Source: Niveispirillum sp048066115 (lineage in GTDB: Bacteria; Pseudomonadota; Alphaproteobacteria; Azospirillales; Azospirillaceae). Taken from it: DNA of 64,000 bases. The position numbers and the translations under genes are program-made. This document shows, piece after piece, positions 51,605 to 59,609 of this stretch. Location: positions 119,659-183,658 of the forward strand of contig NZ_JBLTYX010000013.1 of NCBI RefSeq assembly GCF_048066115.1, in the 5' to 3' direction. Position 1 is the first letter of the stretch, and every line of letters begins with the position of its first letter. Below the pieces are notes generated by a model. The model searched no databases and had not been told where the DNA came from. It was given only the letters and a program-made list of their open reading frames with translations.

Positions 51605-52489
51605 TCAGCCCCAGCGCAGGCCCGCCGCCGCCCAGGTCGGGCGGTGCGGGCTGTCGGCCAACAGCCGGGCCATGTTTTCCGGCGTGGGCAGTTCGCCGAG
51701 CGGCGACCCCAGCTCCTCACGGTGGATGCCGCCGGTGATGAACAGGCTGTCGATGCCGGCGGCATTGGCGCCGGCCACATCGGTGCGCAGACTGTCACCC
51801 ACGGCCAGGATGCGCGACGGCGCCACCCCGCCCAGCAGGTCGAAGCAGCGGCGATAGACCGGCGCGTGCGGCTTGCCATGGTAGCGGACATCGCCGCCCA
51901 TCTGTTCGTAGTACCGGGCCAACTCGCCGGCGCACAGCACGAGGGTCTTGTCGATCACCACCACCAGATCGGGATTGGCGCACAGCATGGGCAGGCCGCG
52001 GTCCAGGCAGCGGCGCAGCAGCGGTTCGTAATCGGCCAGTGTCTCGTCATAATCGTCTATGCCGGTATTGAGGACGAAATCCGCCGCCTCCGGACTGTCC
52101 ACGCGCACCCGATCGGCCAGGCTGTCATAGACGTCGTTGTCGCGGGGCGGCCCGATATGGAACAGCTTGGGCCCCAGGGCCGCATGCCAGGCGTCGCCGC
52201 GGTCGCGCAGCGCCTCGAAGCTGGCTTCGCCGGACGTGTACAGTGCATCGTAGAGGTCGGGCGTCACGCCCATCGCCGTCAGCTTGGCCGCCGCCGCCGC
52301 GATGCGCCGTGGCGCGTTGGACAGAAGGCAGACGCGTTTGCCCAGGCGGCGCAGGGTGGAAAGGCATTCCACCACGCCGTCATAGGGCTTCACCCCGTCA
52401 TGCACCACGCCCCACAAATCCAGGATGAAGCCGTCATAACGGTCGGCGATGCCGGCCAGGCCGGGGATCAACGGAACGGGGGCGGTCAT
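51605..52489 (-). CDS. HAD-superfamily phosphatase, TIGR01459-like (NagD subgroup)
   Basis: A 294-residue HAD hydrolase. Motif I FILDLWGVVHDGVKPYDG has Asp then Trp in place of the usual second Asp. Motif II is VCLLSNAPRRI, and motifs III/IV are YHGKPHAPVYRRCFDLLGG and ILAVGDSLRTDVAGANAAGI. This DLWGVxHDG variant defines the TIGR01459 family found in alphaproteobacteria; the altered nucleophile-plus-2 residue suggests atypical chemistry. ATG 52489 gives the family N terminus. Substrate unknown. Confidence 0.9.
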   Translation of the reverse strand: MTAPVPLIPGLAGIADRYDGFILDLWGVVHDGVKPYDGVVECLSTLRRLGKRVCLLSNAPRRIAAAAAKLTAMGVTPDLYDALYTSGEASFEALRDRGDAWHAALGPKLFHIGPPRDNDVYDSLADRVRVDSPEAADFVLNTGIDDYDETLADYEPLLRRCLDRGLPMLCANPDLVVVIDKTLVLCAGELARYYEQMGGDVRYHGKPHAPVYRRCFDLLGGVAPSRILAVGDSLRTDVAGANAAGIDSLFITGGIHREELGSPLGELPTPENMARLLADSPHRPTWAAAGLRWG

Positions 52490-52591
52490 GCTGGGCGGTT
52501 TCCGGTGATGGATGCGACGGGGGCCAGGGTGGCGGCACCCGTCCGCCGGGGCAAGGCCGGGCACGGCATGGCTGCCGTGCCCGTTCCCTGT

Positions 52592-53362
52592 TCAATTCCC
52601 CACCAACATGCGGATGGCATAGGCCTCCATCGCGTCCGGCAGATAATCGGCCAGCCCCGGGGCCAGCGCCTCGTACCGGCTGCGGAAATCCGGGTGGGAC
52701 CGGTACATCTCCGCCAGGCCTGCATAGGCGTCGGCATCGGGCCGGCGGCCCCAGCTGGCGGCCACCCATTCCAGGTGGCGGGCCAGCAACCCGTCCAGCC
52801 GTGCATCACCGGCCGGAGTGCCGTCGCGCATGGCCTGGGCGGCGGCGTTCTCGATATCGGCCAGTTCCCGCATCTGCGCACCCCTGTCCAGCCGGCCCAT
52901 GGCCTGTCTGGACAGGGCGATATCGGTCCGCACGGCGGCGCCGTACCGTCCGACCAGCCAATCCTCATGCTCGGTCTGCTTCTCGGGGCTGAACCCCTGG
53001 TACAGGGCTTGGGCATCCATCACGTCTTCTCCTTCCAACAGGGTGATGGTGCGGTCGATGGTGGCGACCAGCTGTCGATAACGCTCGGCTTCCGCCAGCA
53101 GGTGGCGGCGCTGGGCGTGCAGTGCCGCCCGCCGGTCGAAATCCGGCGCATCCAGAACCCGGGCGATCTCCGCCAGCGGCATCCCCAGTTCCCGGTGCAG
53201 AAGGATCTGCTGCAGGCGCAGCAACTCCTCCCGCCCGTACTGGCGATAGCCGTTCTCCGCCGTGGCGGCCGGGCGCAACAGGCCGATATGGTCGTAATGA
53301 TGCAGCGTCCGCACCGACACGCCGGCCAGGCGGGCCAACTGGCTGACGGTATAAAGGCTCAT
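52592..53362 (-). CDS. MerR-family regulator with TipAS domain
   Basis: A 256-residue regulator. The N-terminal MerR helix-turn-helix reads YTVSQLARLAGVSVRTLHHYDHIGLLRPA, followed by the dimerisation coiled coil (LHAQRRHLLAEAERYRQLVATID). The C-terminal TipAS ligand domain (about 120-256, ending RYEALAPGLADYLPDAMEAYA) follows; in Streptomyces TipA this domain binds thiopeptide antibiotics. ATG 53362 follows GGGAGGG. A TGACG-N3-CGTCA palindrome lies about 45 bp upstream. Confidence 0.93.
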   Translation of the reverse strand: MSLYTVSQLARLAGVSVRTLHHYDHIGLLRPAATAENGYRQYGREELLRLQQILLHRELGMPLAEIARVLDAPDFDRRAALHAQRRHLLAEAERYRQLVATIDRTITLLEGEDVMDAQALYQGFSPEKQTEHEDWLVGRYGAAVRTDIALSRQAMGRLDRGAQMRELADIENAAAQAMRDGTPAGDARLDGLLARHLEWVAASWGRRPDADAYAGLAEMYRSHPDFRSRYEALAPGLADYLPDAMEAYAIRMLVGN

Positions 53363-53406
53363 CTCCGACCCTCCCTCATCTCCGCACGCCAACTCTTGCT
53401 GGGCTA

Positions 53407-53426
53407 TGACGCCACGTCAGGGTCAA
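53407..53426 (-). promoter_or_regulatory. Candidate MerR-type operator/promoter
   Basis: On the minus strand TTGACC (53426-53421) is followed at once by CTGACG-TGG-CGTCA, a near-perfect inverted repeat directly downstream of a -35-like box. MerR/TipA-type promoters have such a palindrome inside a long spacer. A clear -10 at 19 bp was not found, so the promoter assignment is tentative. Confidence 0.4.
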
Positions 53427-53447
53427 GGGCGAAGAAGGAGGGAATGT

Positions 53448-53939
53448 TCAGAACAGATCGTCGATCTCGCTCTGGTCCATGGTGACGGCGGGGTTGTGGT
53501 CGCGTACGGAGCCATGGACGATGGCGCTGCCCTGGTCGACAAGTTCCTGCAGGCGCCGCCAGTAATCACCGGCGGTGAAACCCAGCATCTCCGGATCGTC
53601 GCCCATGGGCGCCAGGGTGGCCACCGCCTCCACGATCAGGCTGTTCATGTCGTTGATGGTTTCGTCGAACGGCGCGCGGAACTCCGCCGGCACATGGTCG
53701 AAGACCTCGATCGCCAGGGGCGCGAAGGCCAGGCCGCTATCCTCGAAATGCTGGCGATAGGTCTTGGGCGTCCAGGCCACGATCTCGTCCAGCATGTCCG
53801 GCATGTCGCCCAACATGGACAGCAACATGATCACTTCGTTGAAATGATTGAAGTAATCTGTCGACAGCAATGTCCTGTCGTCGATCGTCGTGTCACGGAC
53901 AAGTTGGCGGTAATGGTCAATCATGGACGTATCTTGCAT
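53448..53939 (-). CDS. Conserved hypothetical acidic protein
   Basis: A 163-residue, acidic, helical protein starting MQDTSMIDHYRQLVRDTTID. It contains LLSTDYFNHFNEVIMLLSMLGDMPDMLDEI and FAPLAIEVFDHVPAEFRAPFD in sections. It ends DQSEIDDLF, which recalls the extreme C terminus of CheZ-like or flagellar partner proteins (QxEIDxLF). I do not recognise the family, and no signal peptide or membrane helix is present. The ending hints at a chemotaxis or signalling link, but only weakly. Confidence 0.65.
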   Translation of the reverse strand: MQDTSMIDHYRQLVRDTTIDDRTLLSTDYFNHFNEVIMLLSMLGDMPDMLDEIVAWTPKTYRQHFEDSGLAFAPLAIEVFDHVPAEFRAPFDETINDMNSLIVEAVATLAPMGDDPEMLGFTAGDYWRRLQELVDQGSAIVHGSVRDHNPAVTMDQSEIDDLF

Positions 53940-54073
53940 GGCATGGTCTCCATACCACAATGTTCTCCGACAATATCCTTAAAATTGCATCTACCTTAGC
54001 CCCGTTACGGACAAGGCTGTTTCCCTTTGGCGATCATTAAGCAAAACCAAGCCGTTGCGGAAGGGGAATAAAC

Positions 54074-55006
54074 CTATCCTTCAGTGCCAAACGGCATGTT
54101 GCCCGTGGCGCGGGCCAGGATGTCGGCCGGCGACAACCCCTGGGCGCGCAAGGTGCGGATGCCGGTGGCGCCGTCGCGCTTGGACAGCCGCTCCCCCTTG
54201 GCGTTCAGCAGCAATCCATGGTGATGGTAATCCGGCACGGGCAGGCCCAGCAGCGCCTGCAGCAGCCGGTGGACATGGGTGGCATGGAACAGGTCCTCTC
54301 CCCGCGTCACCAGTGTCACACCCTGGATGGCATCATCGACCGTGACCGACAGGTGGTAACTGGTGCGCACGTCACGCCTTGCCAGCACGATGTCGCCCAG
54401 CAGGCCGGTATCGGCCGCCACCTCCCCGCGGCCGCGGTCGTGCCAGGACAAGGGCCCGGTCAGGGTGGCGGCCTTGGCTACGTCCAGCCGCACGGCATGC
54501 GCCTCCCCCGCCGCGACACGAGCCAGGGCGGTCTCGCGCGGCAGGTGGCGGCAGATGCCGGGATAGAGCGGACCTTCCGGCCCCATCGCCACCAGATGCG
54601 GCGCATTGCCGGCGCGCGCGATCTCGTCGGCGATCTCCTTGCGCGAACAGAAGCAGGGATAGGCCACGCCCAGGGCCGACAGCCTGTCCAATGCCGCCGC
54701 GTAATCCGCCATATGGTCGGACTGGCGGCGCACCGGTTCCTCCCAGGAAAAGCCCAGCCAGGCCAGATCCTCTTTCAGCATCACCTCATATTCGGGGCGG
54801 CAGCGGTTGGGATCGATATCCTCGATCCGCAGCAGGAATCGCCCGCCCGCATCCAGCACCGCGTTGGCGGCGAACAGGCAGGAATGGACATGGCCCAGAT
54901 GCAGGAAGCCCGTGGGGCTGGGGGCGAATCGGGTGGTTACGGGGTTGGGTGTTTCAGGCATGCGCGTGGTACCGGATAAGGGGCCCAGCCCCTGCTCTGA
55001 CGACAT
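54074..55006 (-). CDS. gluQ: Glutamyl-Q tRNA(Asp) synthetase
   Basis: A 310-residue GluRS-like protein without an anticodon-binding domain. It attaches glutamate to queuosine 34 of tRNA-Asp. It has the HIGH-type motif RFAPSPTGFLHLGHVHSCL, the zinc-binding PCFCSRKE...YPGICR set, TRGEDLFHATHVHRLLQALLG, and the KMSKS-type GERLSKRDGA. ATG 55006 with GGGGG upstream is preferred; ATG 54961 (MPETPNPVTTRFAPSPTG) is the conservative alternative. Confidence 0.95.
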   Translation of the reverse strand: MSSEQGLGPLSGTTRMPETPNPVTTRFAPSPTGFLHLGHVHSCLFAANAVLDAGGRFLLRIEDIDPNRCRPEYEVMLKEDLAWLGFSWEEPVRRQSDHMADYAAALDRLSALGVAYPCFCSRKEIADEIARAGNAPHLVAMGPEGPLYPGICRHLPRETALARVAAGEAHAVRLDVAKAATLTGPLSWHDRGRGEVAADTGLLGDIVLARRDVRTSYHLSVTVDDAIQGVTLVTRGEDLFHATHVHRLLQALLGLPVPDYHHHGLLLNAKGERLSKRDGATGIRTLRAQGLSPADILARATGNMPFGTEG

Positions 55007-55275
55007 ATACCCCCAATGAATAGCGGGTCACAAGCTGAACAGCCACAAGGGCTTGCGTGTCAGTTCCGTTGCGGCTACGTGATAATTGCGTCATCCGTTG
55101 TCCGCGCGGGTTGCCAGAGGGGGCCGGACGTTATATCAAAGTCCCCGACGTTCCGGCCTGCCGCCAACCTGTCCGCCATCCCGATGCCAGTGGTTCCAAG
55201 CGGGGGACCTCCGGGTGGAAGAAGGCGGGGCTCCGGGGGTCGGGAACACCGACGGAACGGCGCTGGGGGTGCAAC

Positions 55276-55929
55276 TTGTCACCACCGTTTGATGGGTGTC
55301 CCGCTTTGGTGCTGAACGCGGATTTCCGCCCGCTCAGCTATTTCCCGCTATCGCTCTGGTCATGGCAGGATGCGGTCAAGGCCGTGTTCCTGGATCGTGT
55401 CAATATCGTATCGCATTACGACCGCGTGGTCCGCTCGCCGCAACTGGCGATCCGGTTGCCCAGTGTGATCAGCCTGAAGGAATATGTGCCCGCGACGCGC
55501 CGGCCGGCCTTCACTCGCTTCAACGTCTTCCTGCGCGACCGGTTCACCTGCCAATATTGCGGGCGGTGGTTTCCCACGCATGAACTGACCTTCGACCATG
55601 TCATTCCGCGCTGCCGGGGCGGACGGACCAGCTGGGACAATGTCGTCACCTCCTGTTCGGCCTGCAATCTGGCCAAGGGTAGCCAACTGCCCAGCCAGTG
55701 CGGCATGCACCCGTTGCAGGAAGCCTTCGCGCCGACAGCGTATGAGCTGCAGGAGAACGGGCGCAATTTCCCGCCCACCTTCCTGCATGACAGCTGGCGG
55801 GATTTCCTGTCCTACGACGATATCGGGGACGAGGTGGCGGCCGATCCGGTGGATGATCTGCCCGGCACTGCCTTCCCGCCCGCCATGACCAGCGCGGAAT
55901 ATTGGGGCGCGGAACTGGAACAGGGTTGA
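55276..55929 (+). CDS. HNH endonuclease
   Basis: A protein of about 217 residues with the HNH fold: CQYCGRWFPTHELTFDHVIPRCRGG, WDNVVTSCSACNLAKGS (the zinc CxxC pairs, the His in FDHV and the Asn). The N-terminal LVLNADFRPLSYFPLSLWSWQDAVKAVFLDRV is typical of a widespread bacterial HNH group. No ATG fits: a TTG at 55276 with GGGGGT 6 nt upstream gives the expected start. An ATG at 55057 would add 73 unconserved-looking residues. Role unknown. Confidence 0.87.
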   Translation: MSPPFDGCPALVLNADFRPLSYFPLSLWSWQDAVKAVFLDRVNIVSHYDRVVRSPQLAIRLPSVISLKEYVPATRRPAFTRFNVFLRDRFTCQYCGRWFPTHELTFDHVIPRCRGGRTSWDNVVTSCSACNLAKGSQLPSQCGMHPLQEAFAPTAYELQENGRNFPPTFLHDSWRDFLSYDDIGDEVAADPVDDLPGTAFPPAMTSAEYWGAELEQG

Positions 55930-55970
55930 GGGAAGGGGAGGGAGAGCCCTCCCCTTCCGCCTTTCCCTTA
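55929..55970. terminator. Bidirectional terminator between HNH and permease genes
   Basis: The arms GGAAGGGGAGGG (55931-55942) and CCCTCCCCTTCC (55947-55958) are perfect over 12 bp around AGAG, immediately after the HNH stop. GCCTTTCCCTT follows, a weak T-rich tail. It separates the convergent genes. Confidence 0.7.
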
Positions 55971-57341
55971 CAAATCCGTATCGCCGCGGGCCAGCACGCC
56001 TTCGCCGGCGGAGACGGCGATGATGTTGCCGGTGATTTCCACATCCTTTTCCGCCCGCACCTTGGCAGTAGCCAGGAAATAGCCATAAGCCGGCAGGAAC
56101 ATCGCCACGAAGATCAGGGCGATGCCGGGATTGAACCAGGCCATCACCACCAGGAAGAAGGCCGCCAGCACCAGGGCGATGCCCGGGAACAGCGGATAGA
56201 GCGGGGCGCGGAACGGCCTTTCCATCCCCGGCTCGGTATGCCGCAGCTTGAACAGGGCCGCCATGGAGATGATGTAGAGCACCAGGGCGCCGAAGGCCGA
56301 CATGGTGATCAGCTCCGCCGTCTTGCCCGACAGCAATGCCACGATGCCGATCACCCCGCCGACGATCAGGGCCCAGTGCGGCGTGGCGAATTTTGGATGC
56401 AGGGTGGACAGCACCGACGGCAGGTATCCCGCCCGCGCCAGCGCGAAGATCTGACGGGAATAGCCCAGGATGATGCCGTGGAAGCTGGCGATGATGCCGA
56501 ACAGGCCGATGGAGACCAGCATGTGCGTCCAGCCGCTATCCTTGCCCACCACGACGGCCATGGCCTCGGGCAGCGGATAGTCGACGCTGGCGAAATTGCG
56601 CCAGTCGCCCACGCCGCCGGTCAGGAACATCACGCCCAGCGCCAGGACCACCAGGGTCAGGATGCCGGCGATATAGGCGACGGGAATGCTCTTCTTCGGT
56701 TCCTTCGCCTCTTCCGCCGCCATGGCCACGCCTTCGATGGCCAGATAGAACCAGATGGCAAACGGAATGGCGGCCAGGATGCCGGCCGTGGTGAATTCCT
56801 CGTTATTGGCCACGAAATTGGTGACGCTGAACGCAGGCGCCACCACGCCCACGAACACCAGCAGTTCGACCACGGCCAGCACGGTGACGATCAGTTCGAA
56901 CGCCGCCGCCTGCTTCACCCCGACGATGTTCAGGCCCACGAAGACCACATAGGCGGCGATGGCCGTCGCCATCACGGGCACGTCCGGGAACATGAAATGC
57001 ACATACGCGCCCAATGCGGCCGCGATGGCCGGCGGGGCGAAGACGAATTCCACCAGCGTGGCATAGCCGGCCACCAGCCCGCCCAGCGGACCAAAGGCCT
57101 TGCGGCTATAGGCGAAGGGACCGCCCGCCTGCGGGATGGCCGTCGTCAGCTCCGTGAAGGAAAAGATGAAGGTGGCATACATGGCCGTGACCAGCAGCGT
57201 GGCCCACAGGAAGCCGATGGTCCCCGCTTCCTTCCAGCCATAGTTCCAGCCGAAATATTCACCGGAGATCACCAGGCCCACCGCGATCCCCCACAGATGC
57301 ACCGGCCCCAGCGCTTTTTTCAAACCCGTCGCACCGCCCAT
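55968..57341 (-). CDS. Ethanolamine permease-type APC transporter
   Basis: A 457-residue, 12-helix amino acid/polyamine/organocation transporter. The start (LKKALGPVHLWGIAVGLVISGEYFGWNYGWKEAGT, in sections) and AGGPFAYSRKAFGPLGGLVAGYATLVEFVFAPPAIAAALG match the ethanolamine permease (eat) group. So do IPFAIWFYLAIEGVAMAAEEAKEPKKSIP and GYSRQIFALARAGYLPS. No eut genes are in the window, so the substrate assignment is by similarity only. Confidence 0.88.
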   Translation of the reverse strand: MGGATGLKKALGPVHLWGIAVGLVISGEYFGWNYGWKEAGTIGFLWATLLVTAMYATFIFSFTELTTAIPQAGGPFAYSRKAFGPLGGLVAGYATLVEFVFAPPAIAAALGAYVHFMFPDVPVMATAIAAYVVFVGLNIVGVKQAAAFELIVTVLAVVELLVFVGVVAPAFSVTNFVANNEEFTTAGILAAIPFAIWFYLAIEGVAMAAEEAKEPKKSIPVAYIAGILTLVVLALGVMFLTGGVGDWRNFASVDYPLPEAMAVVVGKDSGWTHMLVSIGLFGIIASFHGIILGYSRQIFALARAGYLPSVLSTLHPKFATPHWALIVGGVIGIVALLSGKTAELITMSAFGALVLYIISMAALFKLRHTEPGMERPFRAPLYPLFPGIALVLAAFFLVVMAWFNPGIALIFVAMFLPAYGYFLATAKVRAEKDVEITGNIIAVSAGEGVLARGDTDL

Positions 57342-57628
57342 GCCGCCCCCGCTTGGTCAATGGGGCCTTCTATGGCCCCCGGTTGATAGGACTGTCCGGC
57401 CGATGATGCGCCTGGCACCGGGCCGGATGTGGCGGCGCAGCAATTTCCACACCATCATGGTTAATGGCCAATTTGCTGGATTTTGGCGGCCAGGGAAAGT
57501 GCCGTTCGCCCAGCGATTGGGCATTTCCTGTTGCGCTGCGTGAAACGCGGGCAAATTCCCCTGGAATGACGGGGTCTTGTGCATTGTTGATGGACGGCCC
57601 TCCTCTTGGGCGGTATCAAGTTCCCAGC

Positions 57629-58921
57629 ATGTGCAACCTCCCGATGGTGGAGCCGCTCCTGTCAGCCCTTTCCGTGCAAGAACGCCGTGTCGCCTGGCTG
57701 ATGACGTCGGTGCAGTTCGTCAGCGTGCTGTCCTTCATGGTCATCATGCCGCTGGGCCCGGATTATGCGCTGGACCTGGGCATCGACACGGCGCGCGTCG
57801 GCTGGGTGCTGGCCTCCTATACATTGTCATCGGCGATCGTCGGGCTGCTGGCCGCCATGGTGCTGGACCGGTTCGACCGTCGGCCGGCACTGGGCATCTG
57901 CATGATCGGGCTGGTCCTGTGCAATGTGGCGGCGGCCTTTGCCTTCGATCTCTGGTCGCTGCTGGCGGCGCGTGCCCTGGCCGGGCTGTTCGGTGGGCCG
58001 GCAGGTGCCCTGTCGGTGGCCATCGTCGCCGATAATGTGCCGCCCGAACGCCGTGGCAAGGCCATGGGCATGGTGATGGGATCGCTGTCGATCAGCGCCG
58101 TGCTGGGGGTACCGCTGGCCCTGGAACTGTCGCATCTGTTCGGCTGGCGCGTGCCGTTCCTGACCGTGGCGGGTCTGGGGCTGATCATCATCATGGTGGC
58201 CGTGCGCCTGCTGGGACCGCAGCGCACGCACATGACGGAGGCGCCCGTCGCCCTGCGTGATGCCCCTGGCCATCTGTTGCGTGTGGCGCGGGGTGCGCTG
58301 CCGGCCCTGGCCTTCGCCCTGTCCTTCATCGCCATCGTGCCCAGCTTTATGCTGATCACCAACATGGCGGTGTTCGTGCAGTTCAATCTGGGCTTCCCGC
58401 GCGAACAACTCGGCATGCTCTATATGGTGGGCGGCGCGCTCAGCTTCTTCGGCATGCGGGTCACCGGCGCCCTGGTCGATCGCTATGGCTCCACCTTGGT
58501 GACCACGGGCACGGCGCTGGGCTTGGCGACCCTGATCTGGTTGCTTTATTACGACTGGCACTGGGTGGCTGTGCCCATCGTGGTGCTGGTGCCCGGCTTC
58601 ATGGTGTTCAATTCCGCCCGCATGGTGGCGCAGAGTGCCGCCGTCTCCAAGGTGCCGGCCCCGGCCGACCGTGCCGGCTTCATGGCCCTGGTGCAGTCGG
58701 TGACCCAGGTGGCGGGCGGGGTCGCGGCCCTGACCGGATCGGCCATGCTGTCCACCGGGCCGGCCGGCGAATTGCTGCATATATCCGATGTGGCTCTGGT
58801 GGCGCTGGGCGTCACCCTGCTGGCCCCACCCCTGATCTGGGCCCTGGAACGCCGCCTGCCGCGTGATGCCGACATGAGCCACCGCGTGCGGGCGGTGATG
58901 AAGGGCACGTCGGGGAGTTGA
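57629..58921 (+). CDS. Major facilitator superfamily transporter
   Basis: A 430-residue membrane protein with about 12 helices. The MFS motif between helices 2 and 3 is LAAMVLDRFDRRPALGI. It continues GLFGGPAGALSVAIVADNVPPERRGKAMGMVMG, which is close to the DHA1/drug-exporter signature. The start is uncertain: ATG 57629 and 57644 are both without good ribosome sites, and the frame is open upstream to 57464. Substrate unknown. It is divergent from the ethanolamine-type permease. Confidence 0.88.
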   Translation: MCNLPMVEPLLSALSVQERRVAWLMTSVQFVSVLSFMVIMPLGPDYALDLGIDTARVGWVLASYTLSSAIVGLLAAMVLDRFDRRPALGICMIGLVLCNVAAAFAFDLWSLLAARALAGLFGGPAGALSVAIVADNVPPERRGKAMGMVMGSLSISAVLGVPLALELSHLFGWRVPFLTVAGLGLIIIMVAVRLLGPQRTHMTEAPVALRDAPGHLLRVARGALPALAFALSFIAIVPSFMLITNMAVFVQFNLGFPREQLGMLYMVGGALSFFGMRVTGALVDRYGSTLVTTGTALGLATLIWLLYYDWHWVAVPIVVLVPGFMVFNSARMVAQSAAVSKVPAPADRAGFMALVQSVTQVAGGVAALTGSAMLSTGPAGELLHISDVALVALGVTLLAPPLIWALERRLPRDADMSHRVRAVMKGTSGS

Positions 58922-58926
58922 TACGG

Positions 58927-59026
58927 GTGAAATGAGTTTCCGTTCCAGGCCGGCGACTGCCGGCCCGCGACCGCGTGGTCGCGTAAGCCAAGGGCGCGGA
59001 TGCGCCCGCCCGGCGCCTGAGGTGCC
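58927..59026 (-). repeat. Four-hairpin intergenic repeat, copy 9 (reverse orientation)
   Basis: On the plus strand: a weak terminal section, then GGCCGGC-GACT-GCCGGCC, GCGACC-GCGT-GGTCGC, the linker GTAAGCCAAG, GGGCGC-GGAT-GCGCCC and CCGGCGCCTGAGG. Three adjacent, perfectly paired stems whose sequences differ from those of copies 2 and 6 give strong evidence that pairing is kept. It lies between convergent genes. Confidence 0.88.
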
Positions 59027-59040
59027 ATCAACCAACATAC

Positions 59041-59075
59041 AAAAACAAAACGCGGCACCCGAAGGTACCGCGTTT
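59041..59075 (-). terminator. Intrinsic terminator of the small Q/T-rich protein gene
   Basis: On the minus strand, AAACGCGGTACC and GGTGCCGCGTTT form a 12-bp stem with one G-T pair and a stable TTCG loop, running into TTGTTTTT. It lies 30 bp after the stop of the minus-strand gene at 59105. Confidence 0.9.
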
Positions 59076-59104
59076 CACTTTTCAACATCTCCCGTCCGTA
59101 CGGA

Positions 59105-59344
59105 TCAGGCCGTGATATTCACGAAGCTGCCGCGCGTCCGGCCTGAAGCCGTAGCCTCCTGACGCTGACTTTCGGTCGGATTGGTGTTGGTCTGCTGATT
59201 ATCCTGCTGGGTGGCTGCGGCGGTCTGCTGCGCCTGCTGATCGGCCGGGGGAACCGGCTGAACACGCGTATTGCTTTCCGCCGGCCGCACGCCCGTAGGC
59301 TGGAACGTGGAAGAGCTGTAGGAGGAAACGCCGCTGATCGCCAT
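59105..59344 (-). CDS. Small Gln/Thr-rich hypothetical protein
   Basis: A 79-residue low-complexity protein. It starts MAISGVSSYSSSTFQPTGVR, has a Gln/Ala/Thr-rich middle (QQAQQTAAATQQDNQQTNTN) and ends SGRTRGSFVNITA. A good GAGG ribosome site lies 6 nt before ATG 59344 and a textbook terminator follows, so it is expressed as its own unit. No domain is recognised; the sequence suggests disorder. Confidence 0.65.
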   Translation of the reverse strand: MAISGVSSYSSSTFQPTGVRPAESNTRVQPVPPADQQAQQTAAATQQDNQQTNTNPTESQRQEATASGRTRGSFVNITA

Positions 59345-59609
59345 CACACACCTCAATTGTTGTGGATAAAATAGGCGGGAAGGCAAAGCCCGTCAATCCG
59401 CCATCGACGCAGGCAGCGGACGGGCACCCATGCACGTGCAAAGTTTCCGTCATGGAATCGACAAGGAATCGTGGATCGGGGGTGGAGGAGGGGGCTTGCC
59501 CCGTCCGCAAGGCCGGGGTTATTGCTTGAAATATCGGATAAAACCGGCCACCCCGCCATCCCGGTGGGGCTCAAGGTCGGCACAGGACAGGGGTGACCTC
59601 TTGCAATCC

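Noticed and set aside
51470..53485. Plus-strand frame spanning the HAD and MerR genes
   Set aside because: It covers two unrelated, well-supported minus-strand genes and has antisense-type composition.
59430..59609. Longer N terminus for the NSS transporter
   Set aside because: The extra 60 residues are Gly/Pro/Arg-rich, precede the family start MDKAG...SSRFAF, and have no family support.
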